64,000 nt of DNA, taken from the NCBI GenBank assembly GCA_019055375.1, contig JAHQIW010000956.1, positions 55,103-119,102 of the forward strand, given 5' to 3'. A program made the translations under genes and the position numbers. Each line of letters opens with the position of its first letter. Position 1 is the stretch's first letter. The stretch is from Parelaphostrongylus tenuis (taxonomy: Eukaryota > Nematoda > Chromadorea > Rhabditida > Metastrongylidae). The notes beneath the pieces are model-generated. The model was given only the letters and a program-made list of their open reading frames with translations, ran no database searches and was not told the origin of the DNA. Shown piece after piece: positions 55,401-62,324 of the stretch.

Positions 55401-58400
55401 CCCAGTGGGTCCTCCTCGCTCTAGGGATCCGCTGAGCATCATATATTTCTTCCAGGCTTTCCGTGATGTAATCAAACCATCGGGTCGGTGATCCTCCTGT
55501 GGGGCGCTTGACATCCCGAAAAATCTACTCGCTAACGGCTCTCGGTCATCAGTTCTCGTTGAGGCGCATTACATGACTGACCCACCGTATTTTCGATATC
55601 ATGGCGTGTAGAACGGCGTTCTTGACCATAGATCGAGACATATATGCATCAAAATCATATGAGCATTTAGGGGAAATCATGTTGTCTCAGGATAACATGA
55701 AAACCTAGCTTTTTTCTCAAATGAAACGGGAGGAAAACTTGATTAAACAGTAAAACTTGCGCTTCTCTTTCGATCAGATGTCGTCCAAAGGGTTAGTACT
55801 GATGAGCTTTCGATAATCAGGGCTCAACTGGAAAGGATTCATGGTCGAACTGCCCTTTTTGGGCTCATGTTTTTGCAGTTGTCTTAATTTGTACCCTTAT
55901 TTCCTATGATTTCGTAGATGAATTCGTTACAGAAAAGAAGTGGAGACACCACTGACAATGCCCGTGTAACTGTATCAAAATCTCGACCACTGGATAATTC
56001 CGTTGAAGATAAGGTTCAAAGGTCAGCTCAGAATTTTTTCCATCATTTTTTCCTTACACTTGTCTTGTTCGCTTTCAGGCGAACATATACCTGCAGGCAG
56101 ATTATAGGAAGAATAAATAAATATAATTGTGCGTTAGGACGTGTAGCTCAGTGGTTGAGGATGCCCTGGAACACACCACTGGCCTTGATTCGATCTACTA
56201 CCCGAGCTCACCAGGTCTTACGTTGCCCTGGGATCGCTGAATTGCTAACCAAATCTTTCCGGGAGCACGTAGTACTGATTTAATAAATCCTGAGGTCACC
56301 GCTTCTTTGGCAATAAATCGAAGTCGGATGTATGGCACATTCTTCAGGGATATAACAGGGAAGAGGATCAGCGCCAAATATTAATGTTCTATCCTTTATC
56401 CTGAGAAGGAGTGGGAGGGGAGGAGGGAGGGGGATGGAAGTGGAATTACTCAAGTCCAAAAATCTAAGTCTCAAATTAATCGGCTCCATCGGAAGGGAGA
56501 CGTGAGATGTATAGCTTTTGTTACGACATCCGTTTGTAATGCGCATATGTCGTCCCATAGTAATTGTGATTTCAAATCTTAAATGAACGCTTTTCGCTTC
56601 TAATTCAACTTTTCGCTTGATTTGAAGGCACTGATGAGAGTATATAGACCTGAGGACGATTAGATGAAGCCTTATAGTTCTGTTACGGTGAGGTCTTAAC
56701 TTTTTATGGCTCAGAGTTTCTGTGGTTTTCTCCTCTCTCTCCCTCACTTCTTCTCCCTGTCTCACTGGAAGATTTTCTCTGGTACCTCTGGAATCTTAGA
56801 ACGTCTCTCCAGAGTTTCGAGTCGTTTTTGTCTTCATCAACGCTCATATTTGGGGCATGAATGCTTTTGAGTAAGCGGATTGCGCATAAGCAAGGATGTT
56901 AGTGTTTCATAGGACATCGTTGATAGTTGCTGCTGCCACCTCTATATTGAGATTTTAGGGAAATTAATTTCATTTTAAAGGAACATTACTCAAGAAGTGT
57001 ATTCCGTTCACACGATGGAGGAGATTTTTTCCACAAATGCATGAAGTTCACAACCGTAGGGCTTTAGCAAAATTATCCTTTCTCTTCAAAAAACTATTCC
57101 CTAAGAAGTGTGTTAATCTCATTTGTATCCTATCTCTAGATGTAGACCATTTTATTCAGAAGCAGTAACGGACCTTGACCTTTTGAGACCATGGACCTAC
57201 GGACTCTGCATTTCTAACTGGCTAAACCTGGACGGTTCTGCTACACTTTAGTAATGGTAGGCTGTTGCGTAAAATGGCGCGCAGTGCACCTAGCATGGTG
57301 CGCTTGGGGTTAGAGATGCAAGAGAGGGAGTAAACCGTACGAGTTGCCCGCTAGAGATGCAGAGGCCGTGGGTCTATGGTCCCGACAGGGTTACCGTTCT
57401 AGCGTTGATCAATCCCTTAGCAACTCGCCCAAACATTCGACTCATTAAATCCGTTTGAGGTGATTGAGTAGTATATCGGGCCTTCACAATGACTCGCGAT
57501 GGCCTATACGATGTGTCAAGTCAGTGGTGCTTCTTCCAGACAAGTCTGATACCTATTCACGACCCTGGAGAGATGGAAGGCTAGTGAACCTGGAGCCGGA
57601 CTGAGCTGTGAACCTCCTTCTGTGTGTGTGTCGTGTCGCAGAACCACCTCTAACCACTGCGCCTCGCTCACGTACTTTGACATGACGGAGTTCACAAAAT
57701 AGTTCCATTGTAGAATGCCGAATTTGCGCTTTTTAGATCTTCTTATGAAACGCAAAGGTTCGAACAACAAAGACTGGCCAAAAACAGCTTGCACAAACCA
57801 CCGTCTGCGGTAAGTAGTTGCTCTCCGGACATATTTCAAAGAGTCTCTTTAGGCGTTATATGGTCATCTAGAAAGATGGTGCTTTATCTCGTAGAGAGTT
57901 CAAGTATGCCTAGTGCTCTTTAGATCCAGCAGGTGGCATTTTTTCAGCCGTTAAACCTTTTCGGCAACCGCGACCCACGGTCTCTACGTCTTCTAATCCC
58001 CAGCGTGCCATTCTGCTTTCGCACGCCGACAGTGCTAGACGGAAGCACGCTGGAGGTCAGAGATGCAGAGAAAGTGGAGCGGACCGTACAGAGGTCCTTT
58101 AGACTCTCTGCGGTTTAGGCAGAGGTCTGTGCGTTCGTAGTATCGAAAGGGTCTGAATCAAACCTCACATCAATGGGTCTCGTTGATCGGAGTTCATACA
58201 CTTCATATGTATTCAAGCAATAATTTCATCCGCAAATGTGTTGGTCATTCTTATAGTGAAATCTCAGGAAAGTGAAAGCATTCTATCATTATTTAAGTAT
58301 ATATCAACTCCAAAATGTGTGGCGGCTGCTCCACCTTTCATCATCTTCGCATGCGCGGACTTGAGACGTCGACGACTAATGTTTCGTTCTACGCCTCCTC

Positions 58401-58540
58401 TCAAAGTGAAGGTAACGGTGTGACTGGCATGTGACCTCCTCTTAACCTTTGGTTTAACCTCTAGATTCATATATCTGAATCAGAATGAAGCTGAGGAAGT
58501 CGTCTCATCAACAACTGCATCGGTCGACGCACCATCGTAA
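37491..58540 (+). CDS. SCM-like Polycomb-group protein with two MBT repeats, partial model
   Basis: Exons: 37491-37610 (ATG 37512), 38522-38665, 40401-40542, 41644-41785, 42708-42855, 43623-43742, 46989-47134, [gap], 49617-49722, 50951-51184, [gap], 54174-54302, 55918-56013 or -56021, 58268-58411, 58484-58540 (TAA). The first seven join without phase conflict. MBT repeat 1 runs from FDWTSYL to DDDSIQPIG, repeat 2 from FFSVGQKVEAID to FDGWNSGYD. Order and motifs (TPP, DPR, QPIG, PPIGF, CPATI, FDGW) match SCM/SCMH1, which bind methylated lysine and take part in Polycomb silencing in the nucleus. Phase breaks at 47134/49617 and 51184/54174 imply unseen exons. The SAM/SPM domain typical of SCM was not found; it may be lost or in an exon I missed. 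The gene spans 21 kb because its introns are filled with transposons. Nematode MBT proteins include LIN-61, MBTR-1 and SOR-3; I cannot say which is the ortholog. Confidence 0.75.
37625..38390 (+). mobile_element. mariner relic in intron 1, split by a PLE insertion
   Basis: The 5' end (AGCTGTGGGGCACTTTTAACAAG) is followed by transposase pieces in shifting frames: MSNDTIEVRV, EINEVEGEGT-like, WFHRFSMP and ARDFATELD. At 38095 the reading is cut by a family C PLE module (38095-38268), with the flanking CTCATACAACT repeated on both sides. The mariner 3' part continues to about 38390. Confidence 0.7.
38095..38268 (-). mobile_element. PLE family C module inserted into mariner, with 11-bp target repeat
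   Basis: The module begins TTGAGCCAAACACGAGGTG and ends CAACATACTCAT. On the minus strand it has GGCU-CUGAUGA, stem II GGC/GCC, then AAAAC-GUC-AGCU (one change in GAAA). CTCATACAACT flanks both sides, a probable target-site duplication. This shows a short element moved on its own and is younger than the mariner. Confidence 0.7.
38835..39055. repeat. Foldback element with hammerhead-like core, intron 2
   Basis: Arms are inverted: TGTTCTTCTTGACCATCGATGGA against TCCATCGATAGTTAAGAAGAA, with TTCTTCGATC-type flanks. On the minus strand, around 38900-38940, it reads GGUU-CUGAGGA-AGGCGAGUGCGCC-AAAAC-AUC-GGCC. Core nearly intact. Confidence 0.55.
39056..40400. other. Rest of intron 2, no confident exon
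   Basis: An open frame at about 39345-39464 has acceptor-like and donor-like edges (ACACGTAG and GAG/GTAGGT), but encodes a basic, non-conserved peptide and does not resemble other exons of the gene. I do not include it. No recognised repeat covers 39500-40370. Confidence 0.4.
40795..41560 (+). mobile_element. mariner element, internally deleted, intron 3
   Basis: The 5' end is at GAAAGTTCTGTGGCACTTTAATGAG (40805-40829). After an internal deletion, the C-terminal transposase half survives: AELYCQQLCRVYKLKEKYP, then RQDNARPHAQKR with the second catalytic aspartate, then (frame change) PHPVYRPDCVPSDFGLFRSM with the third. The ending Y(N)KKV-EHDGF(I)F is typical. The N-terminal catalytic part is missing, so it is inactive. 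No sign that it disturbs splicing. Confidence 0.8.
41815..42312. mobile_element. Palindromic PLE-type element, intron 4
   Basis: Left arm 41815-41920 and right arm 42118-42312 both carry GAGCCATGCATG..GCC or its complement and the CACGTGTATTGCACTG block. The right arm has a perfect stem I (GUGCAA/UUGCAC, 42236-42241 with 42273-42278) but core UUGACGA and a mispaired stem II. The left arm core is lost. Probably inactive. Confidence 0.65.
42430..42620 (-). repeat. SINE4, minus strand, intron 4
   Basis: The body (CATTCGATTCGTTTCCTCC in plus orientation) and a degenerate tRNA-like head near 42560-42620 (GTCATATCGCTAACCGCTGC complement of an A-box). Confidence 0.5.
43210..43440 (-). repeat. SINE4, minus strand, intron 5
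   Basis: Contains the family body (ATTGGATTCGTCTCCTCGCA, TAGAATACCAGTTGAGCAG) and a degraded head. Followed by a poly-T run at 43495-43511. Confidence 0.45.
44150..44730. repeat. Foldback DNA element (FB family), intron 6
   Basis: Left arm 44165-44300 (TTTCGCTGGACAAGAATTTTTCATAGGAGTGTTAGTGATTATTC) and right arm 44635-44715 (GATTACTAAGACTCCTACAAAAAATTTTTGTACAGCGAAAG) are inverted. The family recurs at 47870-48905, 58925-59800 and 62325-63110. No coding capacity. Confidence 0.65.
44890..45290 (+). repeat. Repeat related to the foldbacks at 1.2-2.4 kb
   Basis: The 3' part (about 45140-45250) matches the right arm at 1380-1445: GGGTTTAGTGTGCACTGGG, then CUAACGA-AGCGGGAGAUACCGCU-GAAAAA-UUCGUAUG, a decayed hammerhead-like core. 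The 122-codon open frame across it is not a gene. Confidence 0.45.
45430..45720 (-). repeat. SINE2, minus strand
   Basis: Complement of the 8568-8865 copy: 3' end GGCGTCGATCTATCCCTGAG at left, head ATTAGCGGTGCTCCGTGCAG-like at right. Somewhat diverged. Confidence 0.65.
46052..46262. repeat. Tandem repeat, about 60-bp unit, 3-4 copies
   Basis: Each unit has TTCGAGGATGGAAAA(C/G), then TATYGATYAGTA, then AGTRGTATYGAT and TCTCCTCTGCC. Units begin near 46072, 46133 and 46192, with partial units at the ends. Confidence 0.75.
46815..46950. repeat. Short palindromic repeat (P family)
   Basis: GGAACCGTGGACCCACGATCTCTGCA at left pairs with TGCAGAGGTCGTGGGTCCATGGTCC at right, around about 50 bases. 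Related units lie at 50130-50230, 57175-57400 and 57950-58150. It lies just before exon 7. Confidence 0.65.
47215..47310 (-). repeat. tRNA-like SINE head, minus strand
   Basis: Minus strand: GCCCGGTGGTGTAGTGGTTAG, then GCGGGTTCGATGCCC. The D and T arms look tRNA-like, but the anticodon stem does not form. Confidence 0.5.
47668..47870 (+). repeat. SINE3, plus strand
   Basis: Head GGGGCGCAGTGGCTGAGTGGTTGTGATG, body GCGCCACAGCTAGGCTTCTA and GAGATTGCAAGGAGACTCGC, ending ACGACGTTCAAGGAGAAGACG. The left boundary abuts intron sequence; the right end abuts the FB element. Confidence 0.65.
48190..48642. mobile_element. Nested palindromic PLE-type element with hammerheads
   Basis: The ends are TGAGCCAACTTGTCATGTGG and CCACATGACAAGTTGGCTCA, exact inverted copies. 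The right arm encodes an intact hammerhead (48557-48599). The left arm, minus strand, has CUGACGA, GUC/GAC and GAAA, but an A-A mismatch in stem I and a changed stem III. Confidence 0.75.
48557..48599 (+). ncRNA. Minimal type I hammerhead ribozyme in nested PLE
   Basis: Stem I GCCCGG/UCGGGC (48557-48562 with 48594-48599; five Watson-Crick pairs and one G-U), core CUGACGA (48563-48569), stem II GUC/GAC (48570-48572 with 48579-48581), GAAA (48582-48585), CACGUG and triplet GUA, cleavage after 48593. Stem III is minimal, as at 26995-27035. If the SCM-like pre-mRNA contains this sequence in sense orientation, as it would here, the intron could be cut. Confidence 0.82.
49185..49260 (-). repeat. 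tRNA-like SINE head, minus strand
   Basis: Minus strand: GCGTCGGTGGTGCAACGGTTAG, then TGGGTTCGAACCCCGG and CTGACG closing the acceptor. The anticodon region does not form a 5-bp stem, so it is a pseudo-tRNA or SINE. Confidence 0.5.
49410..49920. repeat. Head-to-head SINE1 pair
   Basis: Minus copy about 49410-49540 and plus copy 49836-49915. The plus copy has GCCTCAG/CTGAGGT closing pairs, A-box GGTGTAGTGGTAGCAG and a perfect T arm (CGGGTTCAAATCCCG). The coding exon at 49617-49722 lies between the two SINEs. Confidence 0.65.
49989..50042 (+). repeat. Interstitial nematode telomere repeat (TTAGGC)9, degenerate
   Basis: Nine hexamers in exact six-base register: TTAGGC, TTAAGC, TTCGGC, TTAAGC, three times TTAGGC, TTAGGT, TTAGGG. 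Four are perfect and five have one change. TTAGGC is the nematode telomere unit. The array lies inside an intron of the SCM-like gene, next to a SINE1 copy. Confidence 0.9.
50130..50590. repeat. P-family repeat and two opposed tRNA-like heads
   Basis: 50130-50230 has the P-family blocks CCCTTTCGGGACCTCGGATCC and TCTGCATCTCTGAGCC. 50305-50405 (plus) reads CTTGGCGCAGTGGCACG...GGTTCGATGCCC, and 50500-50590 (minus) GCCACTTGGCACAATGGCACG...GGTTCGATCCCCC. Both are tRNA-like but have very long or unpaired anticodon regions. Confidence 0.5.
51185..52149. other. Intron of SCM-like gene, FB-end fragments
   Basis: Includes a TCGATCGA run near 51195-51215, and from about 51880 to 52080 a fragment matching 9080-9250. 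A 30-base segment (51774-51803) has exon-like edges (CTCACAG / GTAAGC), but I cannot confirm it. Confidence 0.45.
52150..52670 (-). repeat. Two SINE2 copies in tandem, minus strand
   Basis: Copy one is 52150-52450; copy two, lacking the 3' part, is 52461-52670. Both have GACTCGGTTCAGCG complement, CCATCCATCCCTCCGG complement, and the tRNA-like head at the right end (GTGGTTAGAGGTGCTCTGC in minus orientation). They are almost identical over the shared part, suggesting a recent local duplication. Confidence 0.75.
52669..52735. repeat. (TA)n microsatellite next to SINE2
   Basis: Alternating TA, then TATG/TACA variants. Adjoins the head of a minus-strand SINE2. Confidence 0.8.
52780..53560 (+). 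mobile_element. RTE reverse-transcriptase core, plus strand, decayed catalytic box
   Basis: In shifting frames the translation follows the RTE palm in order: GNYRPI-LLTAV-KL, RVIFNRLYRTLDEDQP, EQ-GF-KGF-AIDYIHT, LCLTFIDSK-AFDS, EALDAHGVPSRYIRA, and later LLFAGGIVF where active elements have FADD. The double aspartate is gone and several frameshifts separate the blocks. It lies in an intron of the SCM-like gene in sense orientation. Confidence 0.8.
53561..54173. other. Intron sequence, possible unresolved exon
   Basis: A stretch at 53965-54070 follows a good acceptor (ATGCAAATTCAG) and is open for about 35 codons, but its phase does not bridge exons 9 and 10 and it shows no match to SCM linkers. 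Otherwise nothing recognised. Confidence 0.35.
54329..54400. repeat. Strong short hairpin just downstream of exon 10
   Basis: Thirty-base arms (54329-54358 and 54371-54400) match at 27 of 30 positions around a 12-base loop, with GGTTGACTTCCG and GTGGGCCCA at the core. It starts 26 bases after the exon 10 donor. It may be a small foldback element or an RNA structure in the intron. Confidence 0.8.
54430..54660 (-). repeat. SINE3, minus strand
   Basis: The minus strand has a degraded head (CGATGACCGAGTAGCTAGTG) and the body AACTGGTTGAGC complement and ACGAATTGGGTGC. Divergent copy. Confidence 0.55.
55300..55640 (-). mobile_element. RTE 3' end, minus strand
   Basis: Contains the complement of the C-terminal block (CCCAGTGGGTCC near 55403, GTAATGCGCCTC near 55560) and the UTR-like CATTGATCGTCAAGTGAC. 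Decayed relative to 63640-64000. Confidence 0.7.
55641..55917. other. Intron sequence, nothing recognised
   Basis: No repeat, fold or exon seen. It ends in the acceptor ATGATTTCGTAG before exon 11. Confidence 0.4.
56022..57174. other. Intron with a tRNA-like relic, otherwise unassigned
   Basis: 56140-56210 (plus) reads GGACGTGTAGCTCAGTGGTTGAGG..TTGATTCGATC, a decayed tRNA-like segment. A 161-codon minus frame (56280-56765) starts with low-complexity Glu/Arg and has no domain, so I do not call it. Confidence 0.4.
57175..58150. repeat. Two P-family palindromes flanking a SINE2
   Basis: 57175-57400: ACCATGGACCTACGGACTCTGCA against TGCAGAGGCCGTGGGTCTATGGT. 57400-57670: SINE2, minus strand, diverged. 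57950-58150: CCTTTTCGGCAACCGCGACC, TCTCTACG, and AGAGATGCAGAG with an inner inverted CAGCGTG/CACGCTG. Confidence 0.6.
58268..58540 (+). other. SCM-like gene: candidate terminal exons 12 and 13
   Basis: Exon 12 (58268-58411, 48 codons, phase 0 to 0) has acceptor AAATCTCAG and donor AAG/gtaacg. Exon 13 (58484-58540) encodes NEAEEVVSSTTASVDAPS and stops at TAA, after a 72-base intron. Exon 13 reads like a natural acidic C-terminus. The same frame continues after the stop as a Pro/Arg-rich stretch up to a GTATG donor (58626), and another frame (starting MKLRKSSHQQ) is open across it, so the gene end is not certain. No SAM domain. Confidence 0.4.
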
Positions 58541-58924
58541 TATTCCACTCGTCCATTGGCACCACGTCCGTCGGCACCACGTCCGTCGTGTTCGCAAAAA
58601 CAACCACGATTTTTGTTGGTCGGCCAGGTATGCTCACTCGTTGCTTTCTTTGAGCTATTCTTTCGTGTCACATTTCAAATGCGTTCGGTACCGCGTCGAT
58701 TGTTCGCCTGAACATGGACGCGATGAGCAAGTGGCATGGCACACTCCATTGACATTATGGTAGTTTTTGCAATGAAGCAGTAGATTTTTATCATCACTTA
58801 AGGAGTTTTGTATCGCCAGTAAGACATAGGTATTAATGAAGAGATTCCTAAAAGGCTGTTTTACCCTTGAGAGGGTACTTCTTTGGAGCAACACATATTT
58901 TTCACCAATGGGATTTCTTCTGAT

Positions 58925-59800
58925 TATAAGGGAAGGATGAAAAAACCTATCTCATTCGCTGGAGAGGAAATTTTTATAGGAGTGTTAGTAATTATTCGAA
59001 AGCTGAGACATCACAGTACAGCCCCATTTCGCCAGTTTTCAAAAAGGCCTTTTCTTGCCGTTAATACAGGGGAGATTTCTTGCGTTGCAGATGTGCATAT
59101 TTTTCGCCGTACAGGGCTCTTTCCGTGGACTGTTAGTAGTCATTCGATAGCATAATCGTTCCTGATTCTAACGCTGTGCTTACTTTCCACAAAGACCATT
59201 TCTCTGCAGTGCAACAGGGAAAATAAGTTGGATTCACAAACTCGAAAAGGTGTTTTTGGCCTTTCTATGGGGTGATGAGGGCGGGGCGGGGTGGAGGGCG
59301 GAGCGGGGCGAGGGCGGATGTGGCCCTTTTTGGCACCACCATTGATCGGATCCTGCTTTGGCAGTGGCATATCTTTCTACTGCACTGCGCAGAAATGGTC
59401 TTTCCATAAAATAAGCACGACATTAGAATCAGCAAGCATTACGCTATCGAATGATTACTTACAGTCTAAAAAAGAGCGCTGTCAAATAAGCTTTTCCCCA
59501 AAGCCGATATATTTTGAGTTCTTGAAAACTTGTGCCATCGGATGAGTACTAGTATCCTAAGGAATGAGTTTTGTCTAGCGAAATAAATGCGAGATAAGGA
59601 AGGAAAACCTGATTATATAGGACATGATTTTATTTGAATTTTACAACGTTATAAGAGAAATGTTTTAAAAAACCGGTTATGTGGAGGCTCTAGCCAAAAA
59701 TCTAAGCTTTCGAATGATTACTAACAATCCTGACGAAAAAATTCTTCTCAAGCGAATAAGGTCGGTTTTCCATTTAACTCCCTCATAATGAAAAGAACCA
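58925..59800. repeat. FB foldback element
   Basis: Left arm 58935-59190 (TTCGCTGGAGAGGAAATTTTTATAGGAGTGTTAGTAATTATTCGAAAGC) is inverted relative to 59400-59790 (CTTTCGAATGATTACTAACAATCCTGACGAAAAAATTC). A GC-rich insert (59260-59340) with a G-quadruplex motif occupies the centre. Confidence 0.7.
59279..59314 (+). other. G-quadruplex motif at the foldback centre
   Basis: Seven or more G-tracts: GGG-C-GGGG-C-GGGG-TGGA-GGG, then GGGG and GGG with short loops. This satisfies the G3+N1-7 pattern. It is the most G-rich stretch of the window. Confidence 0.75.
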
Positions 59801-59879
59801 CCAATAGTTTGCATAATTCCGATGTTCCAAGCCTTTACACTCAGAATATTTAACAAGCAACGACTTGTAAAATCAACGA

Positions 59880-60145
59880 TCTTCACACTTTATTTGATCC
59901 GTCAACACAGTGTTTTTTTTCACTGTGCGGATCCCAGTACTTCTGGCAATTCAATTCGTTTTTCTCGTCTTCTGCTTGAACGGCGTAGAATATTGGTTGA
60001 GCGAATATTCTTGCAATCTCAAGGATAGCCTTGATGTGACGTTCCATAGGATGTTGTTGTTAACGTGTCCGGAGAGAGCTGGGAGTAGAGTTCGGCTCCA
60101 CGCGCGCCTGCGACCAGCATCAACAACCACTCGGCCACGGTGCCC
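59880..60145 (-). repeat. SINE3, minus strand, well preserved
   Basis: Minus strand: GGGGCACCGTGGCCGAGTGG, GTTGATGCTGGTCGC, body ATCAAGGCTATCCTTGAG and AACGAATTGAATTGCCAG, ending AGTACTGGGATCCGCACAGTG and a T-run complement. The best preserved SINE3. Confidence 0.75.
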
Positions 60146-61369
60146 CAAAATCAGCGTCGAACAGCAAAAATTTACCCGATAAATTAGTAACCGGTCAACA
60201 GTTTACCTTTTTTTACATGTAAATTCACACTTTCACAACCAACAGTTTAATAGTCAATTCATCGTTGCCTACACAATATGCATCATGAAATCTGAATTGT
60301 ACTGTGCAATCCCTATTCCAAAGGCTTAGAACGCTTACGACCCACATTTTGGGTGGAAAGAAATTGAAACGTTGTAAGCAGAGAAAGCTTTACACAGACT
60401 GCCCTCGTGGTGTACTTGTTTGGCTTTTTACCGGAGCACTTGAAGAAATTTCTCCTGCTATATTTCGGTAACACTCACTGCAACAACCATGTTCTTCTGA
60501 CTTCTCTCAGAATGCTCCAGTTTGTTTTCGGTTGAAGAGCCATGTCTGGTGGTAGGTAGCTGACACACACCATCGCCTTCTTGGAGTCGATACGTTATAT
60601 CTCCACGCGCGCTTTGTAGGACTGCCAAGCGTTCAGCATACGGAGATCGGACATGCAGTGGAGGACTAGACGATATATTTGAAACACGAAATTGGATATT
60701 GTGAAGTTAAAGAGGTCGACGAGATGTGCTCATCATATGCAAATCCTCCTTATGTATGAGCAGTTGGCAATCATCTCTGGTCGATAAAGTCGACGTACTC
60801 CATTTTTTCGTTATGACACACTGCTTCAAACCTTTGCATCGTTGGATCTACCAAAAAGCTGTATGCTGTGGTGATGAGTGACACTTCTTTCTGTCCACGA
60901 ATCTAGGCAACATGACGCCGCTTCTATTCTGTACGAGAACTGAAGCTCTTTGTCTACTTTCTGTTTCATAAACTCTCTTGGCAATCCTTGGTATGTTCTT
61001 TCTGCACGTTCCAGTCAGGCCACGTCTTCTACAACAGACTCTCAACAAGGACTACACTGGTGAAGCAGCTGTCCGGTGCAAAGGTGTCTTCCTTCATATA
61101 GGATCTCATCAATGAGGTCCATCACAATACTGACTGCAACAGGTCCAGCCGAATTGCCAGTTGTGCAGCACCTTGTACAAAATCGTCTCAAAATTGTATC
61201 CTCTGGACTGCACAGTTTGAAGAGGTTTTCAGCCCATATTTGTGTCTTTGCTGGTAAGTATTGGCGGACTACGATTCTTCGTCTGAAGGGTGTCATCCCT
61301 CATGATGGATTCCCTGCCAGGCCTATACACATCTCACAATTGTTGTGGACAAGCCCTAGCTTTGTAACC
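60146..61369. other. Unassigned, possibly degraded element
   Basis: Minus-strand frames at 60848-61048 and 61042-61296 are open but not recognised. They may belong to a degraded transposon. I see no spliced host gene. Confidence 0.35.
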
Positions 61370-61416
61370 GTGCTACTGATGAGTCTGAAAGGACGAAAGA
61401 GGCGCCTGTCTAGCAC
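61370..61416 (+). ncRNA. Type I hammerhead ribozyme next to PLE endonuclease
   Basis: Stem I GUGCUA/UAGCAC (61370-61375 with 61411-61416, 6 of 6), core CUGAUGA (61376-61382), stem II GUCU/GGAC with a GAAA tetraloop (61383-61394), GAAA (61395-61398), then GAGGCGCCUG and triplet GUC, cleavage after 61410. The first stem III pair is G-G, followed by AGG/CCU with a two-base loop, so stem III may work mainly between two RNAs (AGGCGCCU is self-complementary). It lies on the strand opposite to the adjacent PLE coding remnant. Confidence 0.78.
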
Positions 61417-61489
61417 CGCTCAGCGCCTTTTTATATGTGTTCCACTGGGTGGTTCGAGTGAGATCACCGGTAATTGAAATCACGTAGAC

Positions 61490-62290
61490 TCGTAATACAC
61501 TACCCCATCAAACATCTCTTATATACGATCAACATCACTAGTGATTACAAGGCATTCCTTCCCTGCGGTTTATAGTTGGATTGGTTCGCATTATTCCAAA
61601 ACGCTTCCAAGAATCTTTCGCGCTGATGTTTTTTGCTCCTGCGCAAGGATGGTGACTTCGATCTCAAATCAACTCCGTCGTGTTTCTGTTCTCTATCGCG
61701 TCCTTAGCGGGGTATTCCGTCTATCAAGGCGTTTGTCAGCTAGGTGTTCTTCTATGCGTGCATAGAGCGGCCTACCCGTTTCGCCGATATATTTATCGCT
61801 ACACGCTTTGCAAGAGATTAGGTAACTGTACTACGCTCGTGCAATCACCGTCTCTGCCGTTAGGACATATTTTACAATCTTTCGTTATACAGAGACGGTC
61901 ATATAAGCGGTTGCGAACTAGTTGGCGTCTTTAGAGTATTCGGTGGTATTTCAATAATGGCCACCGATTGCTCTAAACCCGCTCTTTTCAAGCAGCGTTT
62001 TATAGCTGTACTAATCTCATTTGAAAAGAACGGGAGGATGAACGGGACTTCCCTCTCATTCGAGTTTTCGTTCGGAGGCCTATTATTTCCTCTAAACCTA
62101 AGTCGTGGGTTACAAACTTCGTATCCGTTAGAAGTGGCTATTTCTCGAGCCAGTTTTTCACGTTCCTACTCTCTTGCTCCTCCCCCGTACGCACTTTGGC
62201 TGCTGTTCGAAATAATTTTCCAAACAACATCCACGAGCTGGCAACTTAACCACATCATGCACAAAATTGCCTTTGCGTATGTCCAGTCAT
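61490..62290 (-). mobile_element. PLE linker and GIY-YIG-type endonuclease region, minus strand
   Basis: In minus frames, from 62290 downward: short basic linker, RQLVRNRLYDRLC near 61900-61930, KDCKICPNGRDGDC, then YLISCKAC-DKYIGETGRPLY-RI-EHL near 61740-61830. CxxC and YIGETGRPL are typical of the PLE GIY-YIG endonuclease, and this is the best preserved copy. Frameshifts break the ORF. The end toward 61430 (AACACATATAAAAA) is shared with PLE family C at 35460. Confidence 0.75.
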
Positions 62291-62324
62291 AACAACTTTT
62301 CACAATAATGTATAGTTCTATTCG

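Larger units (their letters stand above)
54174..56021 (+). other. SCM-like gene: exons 10 and 11
   Basis: Exon 10 (54174-54302, phase 0 to 0) encodes 43 residues including TPTPPPKKSVEPSPTRSST and QQQFVKINPQ. Exon 11 (55918, phase 0) begins MNSLQKRSGDTTDNARVTVS and ends either at AAG/gttcaa (56013, phase 0) or CAAAG/gtcagc (56021, phase 2). The first fits the next exon's phase, the second has the better donor. Pro, Ser and Lys-rich, as expected of a disordered linker. Confidence 0.55.

Noticed and set aside
56280..56765. 161-codon minus-strand open frame
   Set aside because: Low-complexity Glu/Arg start, no domain, no splice context; it lies in an intron of the SCM-like gene.
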